NCBI RefSeq assembly: GCF_009905375.1
Contig: NC_133652.1
Coordinates: 24,109,339-24,173,338, forward strand
Source of the DNA: Apium graveolens
Taxonomy: Eukaryota; Streptophyta; Magnoliopsida; Apiales; Apiaceae
Length of the DNA: 64,000 nt
Direction: 5' to 3'
Below the pieces are notes generated by a model. The model was not told the DNA's origin. It searched no databases and saw only the letters and a program-made list of their open reading frames with translations. Both the position numbers and the translations under genes were made by a program. Numbering within the stretch: the first letter of the stretch is position 1; the number at the start of each line of letters is the position of its first letter. Positions 1 to 12,201 of this stretch are shown here, piece by piece.

Positions 1-489
1 ATTTCAGAATTTGACTTTTTCTTGATCACAATGCCCTTTTCCTTTGGCCTTGGAGGTTTCTTTGCATCAGAAGCTTTAGACTTAGGATTTGTCTTCTCAG
101 CAGCAAATCTAGCTTTTTCCTCCTTGAGAGTTTCTAAATCCATTCTTGGATTATGTTTCAGAAATAATCTTCCTGTTATCTCATCATCAAGTGTTTGGAT
201 TTTAGGATCTTTGTAATAAATAGTAGTCTGCTTCACCTTTAACTTCAGAGTTTGCAAGAACTTCTTAGAGTCTTCAGATCCTGACTGAATCAGAATATCA
301 GAACTTGACATCAGACTTTGCTTATCACCACTTGACTTCATTCTTTGAGCATTCACATCATCATAACTTGACTTGTTCTGAATAGAAGATTTTCCTTGAA
401 CTTTCCTTTGACCTCTGCTCTTTTCAGAGTTTCCCTGGTCATCACCTTTATCATCCTTTTTCTTCAGTTCTTGAGTAGGTGAGCATTTG

Positions 490-2630
490 GACTTAACTAC
501 CTTCTCCCCCTTTTTTGGCATCATCAGGAAGTAAGAGAGAAAAAAGAAGTTTAACTGAAGATTGGATTTCATCCAATTGAGCTTTTTGAGAAGCTTGATT
601 AACCAGAACCTCAGCAATTTGGGCTTGTTGCTTCTCTTGAGTTTTCTCAATGGCTGCGACTTTTTCAGAAATAGGTCTGATATACCTGTTATTGTCAAGC
701 TTGAGCAGCTGATCGAGCTTATTAGCTTGTTCTCTGAGTGTATCAACCTTTTCATGAGTAGCAGTATGTAGACCTTGAAGATGTTTTGTAGACAGAGCTG
801 TGATCTTGAGTTGTGTCTTGAAATCAGCATTTGTGAGCAACTCATCAGCTTTTGCAATATGCTCTATCAGAATTTTAGAACATGGAATAAAATCTGATTC
901 ATTCCACTTCTTGGTCCACTCAACACCTCTGTGAGTATCCTCCCAAGGAATAGGTGCTTCCTTTTCAACAAATTTCTTCACCAATTCTTCCTTGCCCAGA
1001 ATAGGTACTGGAGTCTCAGCAGAAATACTATCATCAGAACTTGAGGAAGACTCATTCTGTTATGAGAGCTCAACAATGTGTGAAGCAACTGGAGATTCAG
1101 GAATTACATCATCTAAATTCTAATCAGCAGAATTTATCTCCAGAGCTGGTGTCTTTGATGTAGATGGAGCTTCCAGATAAAGAACTTCAGGTATATTTAA
1201 ATTATGAATATCTATTTCAGAAATATAAGTTTGTTCTTTAGCATCATCTGTAGCTTTAATAGGAGAGACAAGAGGGGTAAGAACTGTATCATTAGCAGTG
1301 TCTTTGGCTTGAGCTGGAAGGGCTGCAATAATAATTGGTTCTTGTGAGATCAGAGATTCCTGATCCCCTTCCTTAGCTTCTTCAGTATCTTCTGATATAG
1401 CCTTATCCAAATACCTCCTTGCCTTCATTTTCTTCAATCTCCTTGCCAATGAAGGAGTTGCTTCAGCAGCATCAGAATTTACAAATTTTCTTTTCAAAGT
1501 ATCAGAACTTTGATCTGCTGTTTCTTTCTGAGAAGTAACATTCTCAGCTTCAATTATCACATGTTCAGATGCATGAACTCGTGCTTCAATTATTTCCTCT
1601 TGACTCTCAGACTCATCCCTGAGAATCATCTTCCTTCTCTTTTGTGGTGGTTGAGGAACAGACTTTGTTCTCTTAGAAGGTTTGGAAGATGAAGGCCTGG
1701 TTGTTTGTGCTGATGGTTGAGAAGTCTGAGGTGTTTGTGTAGAGGTGGTAGGTGCTGATGGTTGAGGTTCTGATGGTTGGACATCAGGATATAATGCAGT
1801 GTATTTCACTTTATCATAGATTATTAAGGCTTGTTTGATAGATAAAGGTATTTGGAGGGGTCTCAATATAGCCTTCTTATTATCAGTAGATAATAAGTCA
1901 TTAAAAGCTCTTTTAGCTAGTTTGAATGATGGAAGTAATTCATGAGCTACTTGGGGCTTATTATCACAATAAAAGCTATAAATAAGCTGACAGAATCTAG
2001 CAAAATAGACAGTATTTCTATCTTATGTCTTCCTATCCCCAATGAAACCTAAAACATCACTTGCATAATCAAAATTAGTTTGATTAATGAGAGCATACCC
2101 GATTTGTTGACTCGGGATGGGGTTGGAATCAAAATTAGAACATTTGTTTGCAGAAGCCTTGGTGATGCAGTCAAAGAAGAAACTCCATTCCCTCCTTATG
2201 TAAGGTCTCTTCAATTGACCCATCTTGGCCAATGTCCTTTCATACCCCAGACTGGCCATCATATTTTGAAGAACTGGCTCCTTAACAGTGGAATAGGCGC
2301 AGTTCTCAGGCAGCTACAGTGCTTGACGTACTGTAGCCAAAGTTACGACATGCTCGTCCTCCCTTGATGAAAAGATTATACTGGGGACCTTTGAGCACCA
2401 CAATCATCATATACTCCACTTCTCCAGAACTCCAGCACTTAAGTTCCAGAGACTGCATCAGGTTGGGTTAGAGCGTACCCAATATCAGAAGTAATGAGAA
2501 AATCCTGAATGAAGTGAAGTTCTGATGGAGCTTCAGCCTTGCTAAGAATGACGAAGTAGTTGTTAGGAACAAACTTAGCTCCATTGAAAATCACATCTTT
2601 TGGTGCCATCTCTGTAAAAAATTGAGACAT
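490..2630 (-). pseudogene. Extra ORF downstream of pol in the Sirevirus-like element (env-like position), broken
   Basis: Open segments 2439-2630, 2023-2262, 1120-1866 and 493-984 line up on the minus strand as one decayed protein of about 700 residues. The probable start is the methionine of MAPKDV near 2607 or the one at 2630. The N-terminal third looks globular. The middle is rich in Pro/Ser/Thr/Gln and then basic (KPSKRTKS, KRRKM). The C-terminal part (about 493-900) is rich in Lys, Gln, Leu and Glu with heptad-like spacing, so a coiled coil is likely. No signal peptide or clear membrane segment is visible. Its position matches the env-like or extra ORF of Sireviruses, but I cannot assign a function. 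In-frame stops and at least one frame change break it. Confidence 0.6.
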
Positions 2631-2757
2631 AGAGTGTTTGCAAAGTGTTTGATAAAAGTCCTGAAAGAAGACCGCTTCAGAGAATATTAGAGAAAGAGAG
2701 AATAAGAGAGATGAAAAATAGAATAGTAAATAAAAGATTAGAAAATATTTTCACTCC

Positions 2758-2769
2758 CATATATATACT
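2758..2769 (-). promoter_or_regulatory. TATA-like box upstream of the extra ORF
   Basis: The minus strand reads GAGTATATATATGG about 130 bases before the first ATG of the extra ORF. A CT-rich leader follows, and a TTTTTACAG-like acceptor lies next to the ATG near 2607. This could be an internal promoter or a splice-acceptor region. Sequence inspection only. Confidence 0.3.
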
Positions 2770-4110
2770 CTCTCCACTCAACAGTTATATTTTTGAAGCA
2801 TGAGATACACTTTACACCTGGCAACGCATGAACAGTCAGTAAAAAGTTAAAATAGGAGTTATTGGGCACGTAAAATAGGCAATAATTATCGTGCGCATGC
2901 AGTTATTCAAAACCAACACATTAACCACTAACCCATAATGATTAAGACTGTTTTTAACTTACCCAAATTTATTCTGATTTAAATATGACTGTTTCAGATT
3001 TTACCACAAATAAGTCAAGTAAGGAAAAATGCCACATAAGCATCAAAGATTCCATCAGGATTTAATATCAGAACTTAACTTATATCAGATTTTTAACAGT
3101 CATCAGAACATTGCTTCTGTACTCAAATAGTGAATATCTTTTTCTGTGATTCTTCATACAAATACTGACTTTTTTTTCAGAGTTTAATCATCAGAACTTC
3201 CATCAGAACTTGTCCTCAGAATTTATGCAAATGACACTTAACTGTTTGTCAAAAATAGCTTAATCACCACAGTAATTTTTATCATTCATATGGAGTGAAA
3301 GTGTGTGCATTCAGTAAAATATCAGATAGAGATTAAAGTCTGATCAACTTCAGTACATCTTAGAAATAAGGCATAACTCAGAAAAATTGCTTAAAATCTG
3401 TCATCAGTCATGATGTGTACTATAGAACCAATTTATGCATGAGTCCACCTCAACTGTTTGTGCTCATTTTATGCATCTTTTGAAATTCCTTTTTACAGTG
3501 GCTTCTCAGTGTAAGTGAGTCACGACTGCTTATCAGAATTTATGCTGGCATCAGAGTATTTCTCCAGTAATCATGGAGTGTGAAAAGTCCCCAAGAAAAA
3601 TATTTGCTTTTCTAATGCATATTACTTAATACCAGCAATGCACTTGGGTCTTCCCTTTCACATTTTTACTCTAGATCTCAAAGGAGTACCTGACTTTTAT
3701 TCTTTTCTTTTCTTTTGTTTTGATAAGTGAGGCTTATCAGCACTTAGTTCAGTCTTAAGATTTACTAACATCAGAATTTGATAGATAAGAAACAAGAATC
3801 TAGTTTGTGACTTAGTAATAAGATACACAAAGTAAATTTGACTAAGCTCAATATCAGAATATGCTTCTGTTAATGAGTTTTCACATAAACAACTAATTCA
3901 AACATGGGATTTCTAGTATGTTAAAGACTACTAGGTCATCATCTAGTATAGTTATCCTCATTGGATTGAATAGTCACAGAACATTCAAAACACTTATCAG
4001 AGTATATAAATCCACATCATATAACAATCAGCATTTAATAAATTTTCAAATTAAGCACATATGAGATATAGATAATATAGTCTGTAAATACTGATGCATG
4101 AGAACAAAAA
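2770..4110. other. Non-coding spacer between pol and extra ORF
   Basis: There is no credible ORF. The stretch is AT-rich and studded with the nonamer TCAGAACTT and close variants (for example near 3069, 3112, 3192, 3203, 3535, 3771 and 3851), which also occur in the element's coding parts. Confidence 0.6.
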
Positions 4111-5620
4111 CTAAGCAGATTTATAGAAAGAACCTGAAACCATTCCAAGTTCATTTACCAATCTTATAAAAGTAGCTTCACATAGTGGTTTTGTGAAGAA
4201 ATCTGCTAGCTGTTGATTTGTTGGAACAAAATACAATTCCACTGTACCTTCATCCACATGATCCCTTATGAAATGGAACCTAATACTGATGTGCTTTGTC
4301 ATTAAGTGTTGAACTAGATTACCTTTCATAGCAATAACACTTTGATTATCACAGTAAATAGGGATTTTAGAAAATTCTAACCCATAATCCAGTAACTGAT
4401 TCTTCATCCAAAGAATCTGTGCACAACAGCTTCCTGCAACAATATATTCCGCTTCTGCAGTTGATGTGGAAATTGACTTTTGTTTCTTGCTAAACCAAGA
4501 AACCAATCTGCCTCCAAGAAATTGGCAGCTTCCACTAGTGCTTTTCCTGTCTATTTTGCATCCTACAAAATCTGCATCTGAGTAACCAATTAGCTTAAAA
4601 TCTGATTCCTTAGGATACCACAATCCTAGATCAGCTGTACCCTTTAGGTACTTGAAAATTCTTTTCACATCTAATAAGTGAGGTTCTCTTGGATCAGCCT
4701 AAAATCTTGCACAAAGACAGGTAGCATACATGATATCAGGTCTACTTGCAGTTAAATAGAGTAATGAGCCAATCATACCTTTGTAGTTAGTAATATCTAC
4801 TGATTTACCAGTATCCTTATCTAACTTGGTTGCAGTGGCCATGGGAGTGGATGCAGTTGAACAATCTTGCATTCCAAATTTCTTCAGTAAATTTCTGGTA
4901 TACTTGGATTGACAGATAAAAGTGCCTTCTTCAGTTTGCTTGACTTGAAGGCCCATAAAATAGCTGAGTTCTCCCATCATACTCATTTAATATCTTGACT
5001 GCATTAGCTTTGCAAACTTCTCACACAGTTGGGAATTAGTAGAACCAAATATGATATCATCAACATATATATATACCAAAAGTAAGTCATTTCCATGGTT
5101 GAAGTAGAATAAAGTCTTGTCAATTGTGCCTCTGTGAAATCCACTTTCCAGAAGGAATTGAGCTAAAGTCTCATACCATGCTCTTGGAGCTTGCTTAAGG
5201 CCATAAAGTGCTTTGTCAAGCCTATAGACATAATGGGGAAATTTAGGATCTACAAAGCATGGAGGTTGTTCAACATATACCTCTTCTTCCAATTCTCCAT
5301 TGAGAAAAGCACTTTTCATATCCATTTGAAAGACTTTAAACTTCTTTTGAGCAACATAAGACAAAAAGATCCTTATGGCTTCTAATCTAGCAACTGGTGC
5401 AAATGTTTTATCATAATCAATACCCTCCTACTGAGAGTAACCTTTAGCAACCAGTCTTGCTTTTTTCCTTGTAATTATGCCATCACTGTTAGTTTTGTTT
5501 CTGAACACCCATTTTGTACCAACAACTGATCTGTTCTTTGGTCTTGGCACTAGGATCCAAACTTTATTTCTTTCAAATTCATTTAACTCTTCCTGCATTG
5601 CTTGCACCCAATCAGCATCT
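4111..5620 (-). pseudogene. Ty1/copia reverse transcriptase and RNase H
   Basis: The frames 5428-5620, 4987-5364, 4699-4986 and 4111-4668 carry the copia RT and RNase H in order. RT begins with the W-V-F-R-N-K and ARLVAKGYSQ region. It continues with [19 protein letters not shown] and [13 protein letters not shown], and the catalytic YVDDIIFGS motif is near 5060. RNase H shows the DADFVGCKIDRKSTSG block, the SWFSKKQKSISTSTAEAEY block and the C-terminal QLADFFTKPL. Single stops separate the four pieces (near 5427, 4986 and 4698), so the polyprotein cannot be made in one frame. The catalytic motifs themselves look intact, which suggests fairly recent loss. Confidence 0.88.
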
Positions 5621-7490
5621 TGAAGAGCTTCTTCCACTTTCTTTGGTTTAGTCTGAGATAGAAAAGAATGATAGAGACATTCATTAGAAGTTGCAGTTCT
5701 ATTTCTGACACCTGCTTCAGGATCTCCAATGATTAAATCAGGTGTATGTGCTTTAGTCCACTTCCTTGCAGATGGAAGTTGATTTCTAGAACTGGATCCT
5801 CCCCCATGATCCATGATGTCTCCATCAACATTTTCTGATGCTCCCCATGTAGTTATGCTCTCTGAGACTTCAGAATATGAATTTGATTTGTCAGAAATTG
5901 AAGAATCAGAGCTTCCAGAATTATCAGACTTTGGCTCATCAGAACTAGACGAATCAAAACTTGAAGAGCCAGTGACAGGTTCTAATGCTTCTCGAGAGTC
6001 TTGAGATGTGGTAGGATCTTCAGCTTGCTCCCCCTGGATAGGTGCATTTTCCTTTGGAGTTGTTACCACAGTTTCAATGACATCAGAACTTAATCTATCA
6101 GAACTTACAAGATCAGAATTTTCAGAATCAGAATTTAAATCTTTATTCTCAAATCTCAGCTGATCATGATCATCGAAATCTTCAAGTCCAGTAATCTTCT
6201 TATCATCAAAAGAGACATTGATAGATTCCATGACAACTCTTATTCTTAAATTGAAGACTATGAAGGCTTTTGTGGAAAGTGGATATCCAACAAAAATTCC
6301 TTCATCAGCTTTTAGATCAAATTTTGACAGCTGCTCAGTATGAGTCTTAAGAATAAAACCCTTGCAACCAAATACATGAAAGTGTTTCAGATTTGGCTTC
6401 TTCTTCTTCACCATTTCATATGGTGTTTTTCCATGCTTGTTTATGAGTGTTGCATTTTGTGTAAAACAAGCAGTCTGCACAGCTTCAGCCCAAAAATAGG
6501 TTGGTAGCTTTGCTTCATCAAGCATTGTTGGTGCAGCTTCAATGAGAGTCCTGTTCTTTCTTTCTATAACTCTATTTTGCTGTGGAGTTCCAGGTGCAGA
6601 AAATTCCTGTTTGATTCCATGATCTTTGCAGAACTCTTCCATAATTTAATTCTTGAACTCAGTGTCATTATCACTCCTTATGATTTTAACAGAATCTTTG
6701 ATCAATTTATCTAGCTGTTTGACATGATCAGTTAGGGTAGATGCAGTTTCAGTGTTCTTGTTCAAGAAGTACACCCATGTGTACCTTGTGAACTCATCCA
6801 CTATAACCATAACATATTTCTTCTTTGCAATAGACATGACATTGACTGGACCAAATAGATCAACATGAAGTAGGTGATAAGGCTCAAGAATTGATGACTC
6901 AGTTTTGCTCTTGAAAGAAGATTTTCTTTGTTTTGCCTTCTGATATGAATCACAAAGGCCATCAGGAGCAAATACTATTTTTGGCAGTCCTCTCACAAGA
7001 TCTTTCTTTACAAGCTCATTTATATTGTTGAAATTTAAATGAGAGAGTTTCTTGTGCCAATTCCAGCTTTCTTCAATTGATGCTCTACTCAACAGACAGC
7101 TTGCAGAACCATCAGTACTTGTTGAAAGTCTGGCTTCATAAATGTTACCATGCCTATATCCTTTCAGAACCACTTTTCCTATTGAATTCCTTATAACTTC
7201 ATAGTGTTCTTCAAAGAAATCCACATGATAATCTCTATCACAGATTTGACTTATACTCAACAGATTGTGTTTAAATCCTGAGACTAGAGCTACTGATTCA
7301 ATAATGAGATTCCCAAGATTGATCTTGCCATATCCCATAGTTTTCCCAATGTTGCCATCTCTATAAGAAACTCCTGGGCCAGCTTTCTCTACAAAGTCTG
7401 ATAGCAGGGCTTTATTTCTAGTCATATGTCTGAACATCCACTGTCCAGAACTAGGATGTTCTTCCTTTTGCCCTGCAATCACAAAGACCA
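5621..7490 (-). pseudogene. Ty1/copia protease remnant and integrase
   Basis: The first frame (6646-7491) opens with the protease region. The usual D-S-G-C active site appears as SSGQW, followed by FRHMTRNKALL, so the catalytic Asp is not seen. The GAG-pre-integrase block LSISQICDRDYHVDF follows. The HHCC zinc motif reads WHKKLSHLNF and then CDSYQKAK, with the last Cys replaced by Tyr. Catalytic residues are D in LLHVDLFGPV, D in IIRSDNDTEF and E in PQQNRVIERKNRT. One stop near 6643 divides the core domain. Past the core, a Ser/Asp-rich linker (about 5800-6150) leads to RT. Canonical copia order, inactive. Confidence 0.85.
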
Positions 7491-10400
7491 CTAAAGGATA
7501 GTTTTAAGGACCCAGACTTGCTTGGATCCTTTGGCCTTTTTAAGTTTGTTAACATTTGCAGCGGATTTAACATCAGAGTTTATGCTAACAATTTTCTTAT
7601 CAGTATTAACATTATCAGACTTTGCATCATACTTTACACTAGAAGGAATGAAAGTAACTTTCTTCGAAGAAGGTTTTATCTGATAATAATCATAGTACAA
7701 ACTATAATATTCTTTACAAGTATAAATGGAATGCCACACACTCCCACAATGAAAACAGGGATTTTGTGGCTTAAACCTAACAAACTGACTCTTAACTCCT
7801 GACTTAGAAGGTAAGGAGTTTATATTCTTATTCTTCCTGTAAAAAGAAGCCAGATGGTTAGAATTTCCACAGTTATAGCATTTCTTTCTAGGAGCATTAG
7901 GAACAGGCATATAATTGTTGCTTTTATTCAAACCTTCCTTTCCATTCTTATTTTTCCTAGCTTTCTTTTACTTGTTTACACTGGTAATCTCTTTCAGCTT
8001 ATGTTTAAGCTGCTTCTGTGTCATTAAGCCTATGTTAACTTCAGTTGGTTTATCCTGTTCTAATTTGTCAGAAGTTGACTCTGCTATTATCTGTCACAAC
8101 ATCTTTCATCTTTTCAGAATCAGACTTTACAGTTTTAGTTACAAATTTAACAGGATTTACCTTTGTCTTAGTAGTCTATTTAACAATAATTGGCTTAACT
8201 TGTTTAGTTTCGTTTTCACTTTTCTCATCTCCATAACCTAAGCCCTCTTTCCAGTTTCCACTGCTTAGAATATCCTGAGTTGCTCTGCCAGAGTTAGTCC
8301 AAGTCCTGATAATCTCTCTCTCCTTTTCTAACTCAGTTTTTAGAGATTTATTCATTTTTAGCACTTCATCTCTCACATAGAAAGCATCTTCTCTATCCTT
8401 CTGAGTTTGATGAAACATAACTAACTCTTTTTCTAAATAATCATTCCTCTTTTTAAAAAGAAGATTTTCAGAAGTTAATCTTTCAAATGTTAAAGGTTGA
8501 TCTCTATAGCTAATAAATATGGTTTTAAGATATAATCTCAACTCAGTAATATCATCAGTCTGAAAGGCATAAGTTGTTTGAGGTACCTTTAACTCAGCAT
8601 CATCAGAACTGCTATCAGCATTTTCCATCAAGGCATAGTTCTCCTCATCTTCAGAATCAGATGTGTCTGTCTAGCTTTTCTTCTTTGTGACAAGAGCCTT
8701 GACTTTATCACGCTTTCCTTTCTTGCAGTCAGGAGATATGTGGCCTTTCTCACCACAGTTGTAGCATTTGACATTTGAGTAATCTCCTCTGTCAGACTTT
8801 CCTCCTTTGCCTTCAGATTTTATGAAACCCTTCCTATCAGAACTTCTTCCTTTCCTGGAAAACTTCTTTCCCCTTCTGAATTTCCTGTAGGCTATCTTTG
8901 TGATACCCTTCACCATAAGAGCACACAACTTCATCATCTCTTCATCAGCATCTACTTCAGGTAGACTTTCAGTTTCTGAATCATCATCATCAGAACTTGA
9001 TGATTATGAATCAGAATCTATGATGAAAGCCTTTCCTTTTCCTTTCTTTAAGACATCCACTTTGGGGACATCCACTTTGGGGATTCCTCCTCAGCATTAA
9101 GAGCAACTGTTCTTGACTTTCTCCTATGTCTCTTGCTTCATTGATCCATCTCAAGTTCATAAGTCTTGAGCATTCCATAAATTTCATCAAGAGTAGTTTC
9201 ATCAAGAGCATAGTTATCTCTTATAATAGTAGCTTTCAAATCCCAACTTTCAGGAAGAGCTAAAAGGAATTTTAGATTTGAATCTTCAATGTCATATTCC
9301 TTGTCCACCAGTGACAGATCATTCAAGATTTTGACAAACCTGTCATATAAGTCAGTTAATGACTCATCACTTTTTGAGTCAAAGTGCTCGTACTCTTGAG
9401 TGAGTATATTCCTCCTATTTTTCTTGATTACATCAGTTCCCTGACACCTTGTCTCCAAAGCATCCCATATCTCCTTTGCAGTTTTGCATTAAATTACCCT
9501 ATTTGACATGACATTATCAATGGCACTATGCAACAAATGCCTTACCTTTGCATCCTTGGAAATAAATGAGATATCTTCATCTGTGTATTTGAAGGGTTTT
9601 TAGCACATAAACACAGTGAAAACGTAAATTTAATCTTAAAAAAAACCGAAACCCTCCGCAGGATCCATGCAAAAAATAATATTTAATTCATAGTTCAATA
9701 TGTTTACCTTAAGAAGCTTTACGTTAATGGAAAGATTGAGGTCTTTAATAGCGATCCAAGAACGATGAACGGAGATCCTTAGCAGCTGCTCCTCAAGTGT
9801 GAAGCACTCCACTGGTATCCACCAAGAAAACGATGTAATGAAGGAGGAGGAGATTGAGAGAATTAGGGTTTTGTAAATCTTTTTGGTTGAGGCAAAAATA
9901 GGTTTATAATAGTATATTTATAGGCAAAATTTTCAGCTGAAAATTTTCCCGTAAAATATTATTATTATTAAACCTTTATTATTCTCACTAATAATTAAAA
10001 CACCTTTTAATTATTAATCCTTTTTCTAAACTCCTTAGAAATAATTCTCTCACTTGATTTAATTTCCAAAAATTAAATTCTTAATTAATAATATTAAGAA
10101 CCTTTTCTTAATTAATTTATAATCAATTAAATCTCATTTAATCAATTATTAAATTTACCAATTAATTATTTATTTCATAAATAAATAATTATCAGCCATT
10201 ATTAATTAATTCCTCCACCATTAAATCATTCTCTTTTATGGTGTGACCATGTAGGTTCAATATTAAGCCGGTAGTAGAAATAAATAATAATAAAACTATT
10301 TTATCATTATTTATATAAATTCTCTAATTCATTAAATATGATTAATTAATTAATCATATTTATTCTACATCGTGAGGGATACTTCTCAGCATATCGCGAC

Positions 10401-11565
10401 TATCCGGATAATACGAATTCACTGCTTAGAATACCAAGAACCTATTCAGTGAGTAGTTACCATACAATTAATTCCTTCTACCCTGCAATGTCACGATTAA
10501 ATACAAGGCATGGAACTTGTGTCAAGCCTATCTTATTTAACCACTTGCTTTTCCATTCACCATGCTTAGTTCTATTTAATGTAAATTAGAAACTCCTTTC
10601 TAATTTCATTCACTCTGGCCAGAGATTTCTGAACTAACATAAGTGGATCAGCATTGAACATTCTCTTCCTACACTGGAAGGGGTAGATCCTTTATTGATC
10701 ATACACTATCTTCGTGTACAAATTGCTATACCCAGTAGAGCCCTTATAATTGTCCCTTGAGTCTAAGAACTAAACTAAAGCATAGTTCAGTGTACACGAG
10801 ATGACTATGATGACCTCAAGTCTAAGGATACTTGTACAACTATCACTATGTGAACAACTGCTGATATGTGAGTGAACTCCATCAGTTGTTCAGCTGTGTG
10901 AGTCATGTTTAGTGAACTTACTCTATAATAAGCACCTACATACTAGCTATAGTGTCACCACACAAATGTCTATGAGAACAGACATCCTTCATAGTGAAGC
11001 AAGCATAGTATGTACTGATCTTTGCGGATTATTAATTACCAGTTAGTAATCCTACGACCAGGAACTATTTAAGTTTAGAGTTATCATCTTTTAGGTCTCA
11101 TTATTATGATCTCATCACAATCCATAAAAAGCTTTACTCTAAACCGTGGTATATCTTATTTAAACATTTAAATAGATAGAGCCCGCAATAAAAACAAAAC
11201 AAGCCTTTTATTAATATCAATGAAATCAAAACAGATTACATAAAAGTTATTCCTAAATTCTCATACATGATTGGACTTAGGACATATCTCTTTAAGTATT
11301 CACTTTTCTCCTTTGGTATGGTCTTTGCTGGCTGATCTGCAACTACAATAGAGAGCTTGGTTGGCTTATGCGGTCCTTCATAAATTCTGTCAAGGTATTC
11401 TGGATCTGTAGCTTCCAGAAACATAGTCATCTTCACTTTCCATATGGGATACTAAGAAGGTCTCAACATGGGAACCCTGATAGTCTCATATCGACTATGG
11501 GTTTGAGTCTTTGGAGTTTCTTCAGTTTTGGCGGGCTTGGTTGGATTTTCTGCTTCTTCAGACAT
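7491..11565 (-). pseudogene. Sirevirus-like gag, interrupted by a solo LTR
   Basis: Gag starts at ATG 11565 (MSEEAENPTK), 40 bases from the PBS. It has a stop near 11457 and runs to KEKSEY at 11296, where the 1.7 kb insertion begins. It resumes at 9589 with TDEDISFISKDAKVRHLL and continues through the UBN2-like capsid region (ETRCQGTDVIKK, SLTDLYDRFVKILNDL). Zinc knuckle CYNCGEKGHISPDC lies near 8770. Next is a Glu/Lys-rich coiled coil (8176-8631), then two further Cys/His motifs, CYNCGNSNHLASF (knuckle incomplete) and CFHCGSVWHSIYTC, in 7491-7931. Several stops, for example near 9487 and 8669, break it. Joining the two halves across 9590-11295 restores sense, which proves the insertion is secondary. 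Confidence 0.8.
9590..11295 (-). mobile_element. 1.7 kb solo LTR (probable copia) inside gag
   Basis: Both flanks carry GTATT (9585-9589 and 11296-11300), a 5-bp target duplication, and gag reads through if the segment is removed. On the minus strand it runs from TTAAAGAGATATGTCC to AAAACCCTTCA. There is no coding frame of note. A TATA box (GTATATTTATAG on plus, 9912-9923) is followed by a leader-like stretch near the 3' end, as expected for U3-R-U5. The 5' end is TT instead of the usual TG, so lineage is uncertain. An unrelated non-coding transposon is possible but less likely. Confidence 0.65.
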
Positions 11566-11605
11566 GATTGTTCTGGATCTTTACTGTATGTGTGTTAACA
11601 GATAA

Positions 11606-11617
11606 GCTCTGATACCA
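11606..11617 (-). other. Primer-binding site (initiator tRNA-Met type)
   Basis: The minus strand reads TGGTATCAGAGC, the standard copia PBS complementary to tRNA-iMet, two bases after the 5' LTR. Confidence 0.9.
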
Positions 11618-11619
11618 CT

Positions 11620-12201
11620 TGTTAGGTCACACAACACTGTAAAAGCGGGTTGAATACATTGTAGAATACAATCAAATCGATTTAAAGCACAAGTAACAGA
11701 AAACAGATGTATTTGATATAATAAACTCTGTTACAATGGAACTGTTCTCTCTCAGTGATGAACAAATATCACAAGAGCTGTTAGGTTACAATATATGATC
11801 TTCTCGATGATCGTAACTCTTATAGAGTAAACCTATGTATGTGTTTATATAGACACACAGTTACAAGATAACTTCTAGTTGATATGGAATATAATTCTTT
11901 CTCCTAAAATATATCAACCAGATATCTTATATAATTCTTCTAGTCCTCGAACTCTTTCCATGCATATCTTATTACGTATTAGTTTCGATCTTCTTTCCTG
12001 TAAATCAACTTCCTTCCTTAACTGTTAGTCCTCCAGTACTTAAGTTATGATATCCATCTTTTGATAATCTAAGTCCTGATATCCTTAAGTCCTGACTTCC
12101 AGTAAGTCCTGATTTCAGTAAGATCTGATATTTCCTGTTAGTTAAGATCTGAAAATTAAACATGAAACATATTAGACATGACATATCAAATATATCCAAC
12201 A
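11620..12201 (-). repeat. 5' LTR of the Sirevirus-like element
   Basis: On the minus strand it starts TGTTGGATATAT and ends GACCTAACA, giving TGTTGG/CTAACA-type ends, and lies directly against the PBS. Length 582 bp. Its partner LTR is outside the window, so the limits rest on terminal motifs alone. Confidence 0.8.

Larger units (their letters stand above)
1..12201 (-). mobile_element. Sirevirus-like Ty1/copia retrotransposon, 3' LTR outside window
   Basis: The order on the minus strand is 5' LTR, primer-binding site, gag with a zinc knuckle, extra CCHC motifs, protease remnant, integrase, reverse transcriptase, RNase H, a long spacer and then an additional long ORF. Integrase before RT defines Ty1/copia. 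The large size, the long gag with coiled coil and the extra ORF after pol fit the Sirevirus (SIRE/Maximus) lineage. Many stop codons show that it is dead. A 1.7 kb solo LTR sits in gag. The 3' LTR should lie just before position 1, so this end's target duplication cannot be tested; the 5 bp beyond the 5' LTR are CAATA. Confidence 0.8.

Noticed and set aside
22..216. Plus-strand 64-codon ORF
   Set aside because: Lies antisense within the decayed 3' part of the Sirevirus-like element.
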